From RGIG7300 sp045133915 (GTDB lineage Bacteria > Bacillota > Clostridia > Oscillospirales > CAG-272): 23,784 nt of DNA. The DNA lies in NCBI GenBank assembly GCA_045133915.1, contig JBGUUX010000034.1, forward strand, positions 1 to 23,784, given 5' to 3'. Positions 14,886 to 20,616 of this stretch are shown one piece after another. Each line of letters starts with the position of its first letter. The stretch's first letter is position 1. The notes under the pieces were generated by a model. It was given only the letters and a program-made list of their open reading frames with translations, was not told the origin of the DNA and did not search any database. The translations under genes and the position numbers were made by a program.

Positions 14886-15680
14886 ATGGGTATACTTGCA
14901 GTAGAATGTATCAGAGAAAGCGAAAGGGTCTGTATGCTTGACGAGAGTCGAATAATGCCGAACAAACGGCAACCCAGGAGAGTGTTTGAGGACAGGGCTA
15001 TACTGTCACTTGCGGACAGTATACACCGTCACGGTATATTACAGCCGATCTCGGTACGGAAAAACGGGAATGATTTTGAGCTTGTAGCGGGAGAAAGACG
15101 TCTGAGAGCGGCAAGACTTTTAAAAATGAAGCATATTCCCTGTATTATCATCAATACAGACGAGGAGACTTCGGCGGTAATGTCTATAATAGAAAATATC
15201 CAACGGCAGGACCTCAATATCTTTGAAGAGGCTATGGCTATACTTACTTTAAAGGAATTATACGATATGACGCAGGAATCTATTGCCCGAACTCTGTCGG
15301 TAAGCCAGTCTTACGTGGCAAACAAGCTCCGCATACTACGCCTTACCTCTGAGGAACAGAGCGCCGTCCTTGAACACGGTTTAAGTGAAAGGCATTGCAG
15401 AGCTCTGTTGCGTGTTGAGGGAGATACCAGAAGTGTGGCGCTTGATTACATAATAAAGCATAATCTTAACGTTGCAGCTACCGAGGCGTACGTGGACAGG
15501 CTGTGCGCTGATATTAAAAAAGAACCGAGAGTTATACGGGGAAGACTTTCGGATCTTAAGCTCTTTTATAATTCTATAGACCGTGCAATAAATACCGTGA
15601 AAAAATTAGGCGTAAACGTAGTAACAGAGACTGTAGAGGAGGATAACTGTAAGAAGGTGACGATTATTGTAAGGAAGTAA
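14886..15680 (+). CDS. noc: Noc-like ParB paralogue (nucleoid occlusion protein)
   Basis: ParB/Noc-fold CTPase and DNA-binding protein; 264 residues. Seen: ParB N-terminal domain with GERRLRAA (69-76) and ENIQRQDLN (103-111), a central helix-turn-helix (about 128-152) and a C-terminal dimerisation region. Residues at the published ParB/Noc specificity positions are Gln141, Lys147, Arg152 and Arg169 (SERHCRALL), matching the Noc pattern Q/K/K(basic)/R and not ParB. The N-terminus (MGILAVECIRESERV) is not an obvious copy of the B. subtilis Noc membrane helix, so membrane binding is uncertain. It has its own promoter and is followed immediately by three parS sites. A chromosomal second ParB is the alternative. 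Confidence 0.82.
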   Translation: MGILAVECIRESERVCMLDESRIMPNKRQPRRVFEDRAILSLADSIHRHGILQPISVRKNGNDFELVAGERRLRAARLLKMKHIPCIIINTDEETSAVMSIIENIQRQDLNIFEEAMAILTLKELYDMTQESIARTLSVSQSYVANKLRILRLTSEEQSAVLEHGLSERHCRALLRVEGDTRSVALDYIIKHNLNVAATEAYVDRLCADIKKEPRVIRGRLSDLKLFYNSIDRAINTVKKLGVNVVTETVEEDNCKKVTIIVRK

Positions 15681-15681
15681 A

Positions 15682-15697
15682 TGTTTCACGTGAAACT
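15682..15697. promoter_or_regulatory. parS: parS site 1
   Basis: TGTTTCACGTGAAACT, 15 of 16 bases of the Firmicutes parS consensus TGTTNCACGTGAAACA. It starts 2 nt after the noc stop codon. Confidence 0.92.
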
Positions 15698-15730
15698 TTA
15701 CCAGCGTGTGATCAATGTACGGTTAAAGTT

Positions 15731-15765
15731 GAACAATATGCGAAGTACAGCCCAACCGCAGGTTG
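15731..15765 (+). repeat. 35-bp direct repeat, copy 1
   Basis: 33 of 35 bases identical to 15884-15918; the core is CGAAGTACAGCCCAACC followed by GCAGGTTG. It contains a 5-bp hairpin CAACC-GCA-GGTTG and is followed by a GC-rich hairpin CCGGGC-AAT-GCCCGG (15766-15780). Confidence 0.85.
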
Positions 15766-15836
15766 CCGGGCAATGCCCGGAGATATATATCGCATATACT
15801 TCGGTTAGCACGATAGTTACCACACGAGGATATAAT

Positions 15837-15852
15837 TGTTTCACGTGAAACA
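15837..15852. promoter_or_regulatory. parS: parS site 2
   Basis: TGTTTCACGTGAAACA, a perfect 16-bp palindrome and consensus match. Confidence 0.95.
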
Positions 15853-15883
15853 TCCCATCGTGTGATATTGTTTGGGCTGAATT

Positions 15884-15918
15884 GAATAATATCCGAAGTA
15901 CAGCCCAACCGCAGGTTG
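15884..15918 (+). repeat. 35-bp direct repeat, copy 2
   Basis: Same sequence as 15731-15765 with two substitutions; its last bases overlap parS site 3. Each copy is preceded by a parS and a CGTGTGAT sequence at similar distance, so the repeated unit is about 80 bp. Confidence 0.85.
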
Positions 15919-15932
15919 TTTCACGTGAAACA
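15917..15932. promoter_or_regulatory. parS: parS site 3, just upstream of the soj promoter
   Basis: Perfect TGTTTCACGTGAAACA. It ends 10 nt before the -35 of the soj promoter, so ParB spreading from here could repress its own operon. Confidence 0.95.
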
Positions 15933-15942
15933 TAAGTTTTTA

Positions 15943-15971
15943 TTGACTTTGAACCTCTTATAGTGTATAAT
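15943..15971 (+). promoter_or_regulatory. Promoter of the soj-parB-serS operon
   Basis: TTGACT (15943-15948), 17-nt spacer, TATAAT (15966-15971): a near-consensus sigma-70-type promoter. Confidence 0.82.
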
Positions 15972-15982
15972 TTATATACACT
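15962..15982. promoter_or_regulatory. Inverted repeat over the soj -10 box
   Basis: AGTGTATA (15962-15969) and TATACACT (15975-15982) are perfect 8-bp arms around ATTTA. It covers the -10 and the expected transcription start, so it fits a repressor operator; it could also form a hairpin at the 5' end of the message. Confidence 0.55.
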
Positions 15983-15990
15983 TTTTATTT

Positions 15991-15996
15991 AGGAGG
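15991..15996 (+). promoter_or_regulatory. Strong RBS that fixes the soj TTG start
   Basis: AGGAGG lies 7 nt before TTG 16004 and 4 nt before TTG 16001. The 16004 start gives MGKTLTFANQKGGVGKTT, matching Soj N-termini. Confidence 0.75.
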
Positions 15997-16003
15997 CGAT
16001 TTG

Positions 16004-16765
16004 TTGGGCAAGACTTTAACATTTGCCAATCAGAAGGGTGGAGTAGGTAAGACTACCTCTGCGGTCAATACTGCGGCGGCTATGGCGTATCTGGGCAAGA
16101 AGGTCCTTCTTGTTGACTGCGATCCTCAGGGTAATGCAACCAGCGGCGTTGGCATAAACAAGAGACAGATCGTCAATTCCACCTATGACCTGCTTATCGG
16201 AAGAGTAAGCGGCAAGGATTGTGTAATTAATACAGAATTTAAGAATCTTGATATAATTCCTGCAAATATTGCACTTGCAGGAGCAGAATTTGAGCTCGTA
16301 GAGCTGGAAAACAGAGAAAAAAGACTTCGTAACGGTATAGACAGCGTAAAAGCTGACTATGATTATGTCGTTATTGACTGTCCTCCCTCTCTCGGTATTC
16401 TGACCGTAAACTCCCTTGTAGCAGCTGACGGGATCATCATTCCCATGCAGTGTGAGTATTATGCTCTTGAGGGTCTGTCACAGCTTATGCTGTCCATCAG
16501 ACAGGTAAAGAAGCTCTATAATCCCGATATTGAGATAACCGGTATTCTTCTTACAATGTACAACGGCAGACTTAATCTTACTCTGCAGGTAGTAAACGAG
16601 CTTAAAAAATACTATGCAAACAAGATAATTTCTACTCCCGTAGTACGAAACGTAAGAATTTCCGAGGCTCCCAGCCACGGAATGCCTATAATTGCATATG
16701 ACAGATATTCAAAAGGCAGCCTTGCGTATATAGAGATCGCAAGAGAGATAATGGAAAGGATTTAA
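16004..16765 (+). CDS. soj: Chromosome partitioning ATPase Soj/ParA
   Basis: Deviant Walker ATPase that binds the nucleoid as an ATP dimer, is stimulated by ParB and in B. subtilis also regulates DnaA; 253 residues from TTG 16004. Seen: N-terminal NQKGGVGKTT (residues 9-18, Lys11 and Lys16), the switch region CDPQGNAT, and the Walker B-like DYVVIDCPPSLG. There is no N-terminal HTH, so this is a chromosomal Soj rather than a plasmid type Ia ParA. It uses a TTG start with a strong AGGAGG. parB follows after 3 nt. Confidence 0.95.
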   Translation: MGKTLTFANQKGGVGKTTSAVNTAAAMAYLGKKVLLVDCDPQGNATSGVGINKRQIVNSTYDLLIGRVSGKDCVINTEFKNLDIIPANIALAGAEFELVELENREKRLRNGIDSVKADYDYVVIDCPPSLGILTVNSLVAADGIIIPMQCEYYALEGLSQLMLSIRQVKKLYNPDIEITGILLTMYNGRLNLTLQVVNELKKYYANKIISTPVVRNVRISEAPSHGMPIIAYDRYSKGSLAYIEIAREIMERI

Positions 16766-16768
16766 TAA

Positions 16769-17647
16769 ATGGCAGCAAAGAGTTCAGGTCTGGGCAAGGG
16801 CTTAGACGCGATCTTCGAGGACAATTTTACCGAATCCGGCAAAAAAGGCGGAACAATGCTTCGCATAAGTGATATTGAACCCCGTTCCAATCAGCCGAGA
16901 AAGGTATTTGACGAAGCAGCTCTCTCGGAGCTGGCTGACTCCATAGCTACCCACGGACTCATTCAGCCTGTGGTGGTAAGAGAGGACAGCAGAGGCTTCT
17001 ACAGTATAGTAGCAGGTGAGCGCCGTTGGCGTGCATCCAAGCTTGCGGGCCTTACCGAGATCCCCGTAGTAATACTTGATATAGACGATGCCAAGGCGGC
17101 AGAACTTGCTTTGGTAGAAAATCTTCAGCGTGAGGACCTCAATCCCATAGAAGAAGCTATGGCATACGAGGCTCTGGCTTCCGAGTATAGCCTTACACAG
17201 GAGGAGATATCACAGCGTATCGGCAGATCCCGTTCTGCTATTACAAATTCCCTTCGTCTTCTTGGACTTCCCGAGGACGTAAAGGATCTTGTAGCGGATA
17301 ACGAGATTTCAGCAGGACATGCCCGTACTCTTCTCGGTTTAAAGGATAAGGATAAATACAACGAGGCTATCCACCTTATAATTACAAAGGAATTATCGGT
17401 TCGCGACACCGAAAAGCTTGTAAAGAAGATGAATAATGCCAAGCCTGCCGAGGTAGTGGTAGTAACCGACAAGGTAGAGGTTGACTACCGTAAGGAGCTG
17501 GAAAGACGTATGACACAGCGTCTCGGCAGAAAAATTGCCATCAAGGACAAGGGCAAGGCAAAGAAATTAGAAATTTCCTATGAGGATAATAAGGATCTTG
17601 AAGACCTTATCATCAAGCTCTGCGGACACAATATATTTGATAATTAA
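16769..17647 (+). CDS. parB: Chromosome partitioning protein ParB/Spo0J
   Basis: CTP-dependent clamp that loads at parS, spreads and recruits SMC; 292 residues. Seen: N-terminal SGLGKGLDAIF (Soj-stimulating segment), ParB box with GERRWRAS (83-90), ENLQREDLNPIEEA, a helix-turn-helix with SRSAITNSLRLL, and SAGHARTLL. Specificity positions are Arg155, Ser161, Gly166 and Gly183, i.e. the ParB type that reads parS, contrasting with Gln/Lys/Arg/Arg in the noc-like gene. The C-terminal dimerisation domain ends YEDNKDLEDLIIKLCG. RBS AAAGGA before ATG. It forms one operon with soj and serS. Confidence 0.95.
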   Translation: MAAKSSGLGKGLDAIFEDNFTESGKKGGTMLRISDIEPRSNQPRKVFDEAALSELADSIATHGLIQPVVVREDSRGFYSIVAGERRWRASKLAGLTEIPVVILDIDDAKAAELALVENLQREDLNPIEEAMAYEALASEYSLTQEEISQRIGRSRSAITNSLRLLGLPEDVKDLVADNEISAGHARTLLGLKDKDKYNEAIHLIITKELSVRDTEKLVKKMNNAKPAEVVVVTDKVEVDYRKELERRMTQRLGRKIAIKDKGKAKKLEISYEDNKDLEDLIIKLCGHNIFDN

Positions 17648-17664
17648 TACAGGAGATATATAAA

Positions 17665-18966
17665 ATGTTAGACATCAGACTTATTAAAGAAAATCCCGAT
17701 GAAGTAAAGAGATTACTTGCAGCTAAGGAATATGACGCAGCAAACGAGATCGACGAGATCCTTAAGTTAGACGTAGCTCGCCGTGAGCTTATCGCAAAGA
17801 CCGAGAGCCTCAAGGCTGAGCAGAATAAGGTTTCCAAGCAGATCCCCATGATGAAGAAGAACGGTGAAGATACCACGGCTATCTTCGCACAGATGAAGGA
17901 GCTTTCCGAGACCATTAAGGGTAACGACGCAGAGCTCAAGGAGATCGAGGAAAAGTACAGAACACTTATGCTTTCCCTTCCCAACCTTCCCGACGCAGAC
18001 CTTAAGCCCGGCGGTAAGGAAAACAACGAGCCCGTTAAGTACTTCGGCGATCCCCACAACTTTGATTTTGAGCCTAAGAATCACGTAGATCTATGTACAG
18101 ATCTCGGTCTTATCGACTATCCCCGTGGTACAAAGCTTTCCGGCAGCGGCTTCTGGATCTACAGAGGTATGGGCGCACGTCTTGAGTGGGCGCTGCTTAA
18201 CTACTTTATCGATACCCACCTTGCAGACGGTTACGAGCTTGTGCTTGTTCCCCATATGCTTGGTTACGAGTGCGGTCTTACCGCAGGTCAGTTCCCCAAG
18301 TTTGCAAACGACGTTTACTGGCTTGATACCGCTGAAGACAATCAGAGAAGATTTATGCTTCCTACCGCTGAGACTGCACTTGTTTCTCTCCACCGTGACG
18401 AGATACTTACCGAGGCAGATCTTCCCCGTAAGTATATCTCTTATACTCCCTGCTTCCGCCGTGAGGCAGGCTCCTACAGAGCTGACGAAAGAGGTATGGT
18501 AAGAGGTCACCAGTTCAACAAGGTTGAGATGGTTCAGTTTACACGTCCCGACAACTCCGACGAAGCGTTCGAAGAACTCGTTGGCAAGGCAGAGGCGTTA
18601 GTAAAAGGCCTTGGCTTCCACTTCAGAACAGTTAAGCTTGCAGCGGCAGACTGCTCCGCTTCTATGGCAAGAACCTATGATATCGAGATCCATATTCCTT
18701 CCATGAACGGTTACAAGGAGGTTTCCTCCGTATCCAACGCAAGAGACTATCAGGCTCGCCGCGGTAACATGAGATACCGTAACGAGGCTACAGGTAAGAC
18801 CGAGTTCGTTCATACTCTCAACGGTTCCGGTCTTGCAACAAGCCGTATCCTGCCTGCAGTAGTTGAGCAGAATCAGCTTGCTGACGGCTCTGTTAAGGTT
18901 CCCGAGGTTCTCCAGAAGTATCTTGGTGTTGAGGTCATCACCAAGGATATGATCAAGCAGAGATGA
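17665..18966 (+). CDS. serS: Seryl-tRNA synthetase
   Basis: Class II synthetase charging tRNA-Ser; 433 residues, normal length. Seen: N-terminal long coiled-coil tRNA-binding arm (about 1-105), PTAETALVSLH, class II motif 2 CFRREAGSYRADERGMVRGHQF, and motif 3 HTLNGSGLATSRILPAVVE. Departures from common bacterial SerRS: ADCSASMARTYDIE where GDLGFAAAKTYDIE-like sequence is usual, VSSVSNARDYQARR where SSCSNCTDFQARR is usual, and TSR for VGR in motif 3. It could be a divergent sole SerRS or a paralogue. RBS GGAG before ATG 17665; the stop overlaps the next gene. Confidence 0.92.
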   Translation: MLDIRLIKENPDEVKRLLAAKEYDAANEIDEILKLDVARRELIAKTESLKAEQNKVSKQIPMMKKNGEDTTAIFAQMKELSETIKGNDAELKEIEEKYRTLMLSLPNLPDADLKPGGKENNEPVKYFGDPHNFDFEPKNHVDLCTDLGLIDYPRGTKLSGSGFWIYRGMGARLEWALLNYFIDTHLADGYELVLVPHMLGYECGLTAGQFPKFANDVYWLDTAEDNQRRFMLPTAETALVSLHRDEILTEADLPRKYISYTPCFRREAGSYRADERGMVRGHQFNKVEMVQFTRPDNSDEAFEELVGKAEALVKGLGFHFRTVKLAAADCSASMARTYDIEIHIPSMNGYKEVSSVSNARDYQARRGNMRYRNEATGKTEFVHTLNGSGLATSRILPAVVEQNQLADGSVKVPEVLQKYLGVEVITKDMIKQR

Positions 18967-19433
18967 GCTTTTCAAGTCTTTGGGTAGATACAGGCTCTTC
19001 ACTTGAAAAGGTGATCTGGGCAATATATATAGGTGTAGTTATCGCATCGGTCATGCTCTGGTATACCAAGGGCTATATAGGACAGGTGGCAAGAAAGCTG
19101 GCAAAGATGAACGCTCACAGCGTTGATGCGGCCATGTCCCTGAGCGAAATGGGACTCGATAACTTATTTATAAGAAACGCCTTAAAGAATAAGTATTCTG
19201 CCCTTCGTAAGGTGGTTTACTGTACCGTGGATAAGGACAAGCTTAAGAGGGAAGACTTCTGCGAGGCTAAGTTCTATATTCCCGAGGAGTACAAGAACCG
19301 CGCATACTTTAAATACAGAGGAAACAATAATACCTTGGCTACGGTAGTTATAGCAGCCGTAGTAATGTTCATCCTGGCAAACCTCTGTATCCGTTATATC
19401 CCCGAGATACTTAACTTACTCAAGGATATATAA
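18963..19433 (+). CDS. Small membrane protein with two transmembrane segments, unknown function
   Basis: A 156-residue protein I do not recognise. One hydrophobic helix lies near the N-terminus (about 17-34) and another near the C-terminus (about 124-146). The roughly 90-residue segment between them is charged and polar (QVARKLAKMNAHSVDAAMSL, then DKDKLKREDFCEAKFYIPEE) and by the positive-inside rule is probably cytoplasmic. Its ATG overlaps the serS TGA (ATGA) without a good RBS, so it is probably translated by coupling to serS. Its recurring acidic/aromatic stretch YIPEEYKNRAYFKYRG may be a binding surface, but no function can be assigned. Confidence 0.82.
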   Translation: MSFSSLWVDTGSSLEKVIWAIYIGVVIASVMLWYTKGYIGQVARKLAKMNAHSVDAAMSLSEMGLDNLFIRNALKNKYSALRKVVYCTVDKDKLKREDFCEAKFYIPEEYKNRAYFKYRGNNNTLATVVIAAVVMFILANLCIRYIPEILNLLKDI

Positions 19434-19464
19434 AAGATTGTTAAAATATTAACGAGGTTTTGAT

Positions 19465-20472
19465 ATGTCTGAACAAAATAGACGAAAACCGAATACAGCC
19501 CCTAAAGCGGCAGCTAAAGCGTCGCCTAAGGCCGCTTCCAAGAGCGGGACAAAGCTGCGTGTAAGCAAAGGGAATACTCATAAGCCTGTGAGCACCCCTG
19601 CAAAAAGACCCGCTCCCCGCAAGAACAGCGACGCTCTTAATAAGATCCTCATCCGTACTGCAATAGCGGCGGCTGTGACGGTGCTGGTGGTTATCATGGG
19701 ACTTATGCTGTCGGGACTGCGCTATACAAAGGCAACCGATAATATGGGCACTACCGCAAAATTCTTCGGCTGGGTAGACGATGCGGGCAATATCGACAAG
19801 GGTACTCTTTATTTCTCGGGTGAGAGAGGCGGTACCGCCAAGATAAACGCCAAGGACAGCAGTATAACCTACTCAAACGGTGACGTTTACGTAGGCGAGA
19901 TATCCAACGGCTTCCCCAACGGACAGGGAAAGATGAGCTACTATAACGGCGATATCTACGAGGGCAGCTACGTCAACGGCGTCATTGAGGGTAAGGGTAA
20001 GTTTACTTACTCCGGCGGTGACGTTTACGAGGGCGACTTTAAGGACGGCGGCTCTACCGGTACAGGTATCTATACCGAGGCGGACGGAACTACCCACGAG
20101 GGTACTTTCACCGACAATATGAAAAACGGAGTTTTCAAGACCACCTACGGTGACGGCAGCGTATACGAGGGCAACTACGTAAACGATGCCAAGACCGGCG
20201 AAGGCAAATATACTTTTGCTTCCGGTGATATCTATGAGGGTAACTTTGAAAATGACAGATTTTCCGGTCAGGGCAGCTATACCTGGGCAAACGGCGAGGT
20301 CTACACAGGTAACTTTACCGACGGTCAGATGACAGGCTGGGGTAAGTATGAATGGCCCAGCGGCCGTGTCCTCGAAGGTCAGTTTGAAAACGGCGTGTTT
20401 GTACGCACCACTACCGAGGATACCGACGAAGAAGAAAATAATGAAGACGAAAACACCGACTCTCAGGAATGA
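19465..20472 (+). CDS. Membrane-anchored MORN-repeat protein with basic N-terminal tail
   Basis: 335 residues. Residues 1-60 are rich in Lys, Ala, Pro and Ser (about 16 Lys/Arg, two acidic residues), like histone H1-type or HU tails. Residues 61-85 form one transmembrane helix. From about 136 to 312 there are eight MORN-like units of 23 residues, each of the type YxGDxYEGxxxxGxxxGxGxYT. The last 20 residues are mostly Glu, Asp, Asn. By charge the basic tail is cytoplasmic and the repeats are outside. MORN repeats are known for lipid or protein binding and scaffolding; the role here is unknown. It is the last gene of the soj-parB-serS cluster, 31 nt after the previous gene, with AACGAGG ahead of ATG 19465. 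Confidence 0.87.
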   Translation: MSEQNRRKPNTAPKAAAKASPKAASKSGTKLRVSKGNTHKPVSTPAKRPAPRKNSDALNKILIRTAIAAAVTVLVVIMGLMLSGLRYTKATDNMGTTAKFFGWVDDAGNIDKGTLYFSGERGGTAKINAKDSSITYSNGDVYVGEISNGFPNGQGKMSYYNGDIYEGSYVNGVIEGKGKFTYSGGDVYEGDFKDGGSTGTGIYTEADGTTHEGTFTDNMKNGVFKTTYGDGSVYEGNYVNDAKTGEGKYTFASGDIYEGNFENDRFSGQGSYTWANGEVYTGNFTDGQMTGWGKYEWPSGRVLEGQFENGVFVRTTTEDTDEEENNEDENTDSQE

Positions 20473-20486
20473 GAGCGGTGTTTTTT
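20450..20486 (+). terminator. Intrinsic terminator overlapping the MORN gene stop
   Basis: AAAACACCG (20450-20458) pairs with CGGTGTTTT (20476-20484), and CTCTCA (20460-20465) with TGAGAG (20470-20475), around loop GGAA with a single bulged A; a run of six T follows. The TGA stop of the MORN gene (20470-20472) is inside the stem. Confidence 0.88.
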
Positions 20487-20494
20487 AGCGTTTT

Positions 20495-20522
20495 AAACAA
20501 ACCAAAAAGGTCTCGTTTGTTT
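20495..20522. other. Inverted repeat upstream of the next promoter
   Basis: AAACAAAC (20495-20502) and GTTTGTTT (20515-20522) are perfect 8-bp arms with a 12-nt loop, 27 bp before the -35. It could be an operator or a secondary stem behind the terminator. Confidence 0.35.
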
Positions 20523-20549
20523 CTATTAAACAAAAGCATTTTCACTTAC

Positions 20550-20578
20550 TTGAAAAATAAAGATACAGGTGATATAAT
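20550..20578 (+). promoter_or_regulatory. Promoter of the secreted phosphodiester glycosidase gene
   Basis: TTGAAA (20550-20555), 17-nt spacer, TATAAT (20573-20578). The start codon is 38 nt downstream, with GAGAGGA as RBS. Confidence 0.8.
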
Positions 20579-20616
20579 TGATATGTATGATTATAAATTT
20601 TAAGAGAGGAAACATT

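Noticed and set aside
15766..15780. CCGGGC-AAT-GCCCGG palindrome as a Noc-binding site.
   Set aside because: It shares only GC-rich symmetry with ATTTCCCGGGAAAT and lacks the flanking A/T arms; more likely a hairpin.
18125..18502. 125-codon plus-strand frame inside serS.
   Set aside because: It lies entirely within well-conserved SerRS sequence in another frame, with no RBS.
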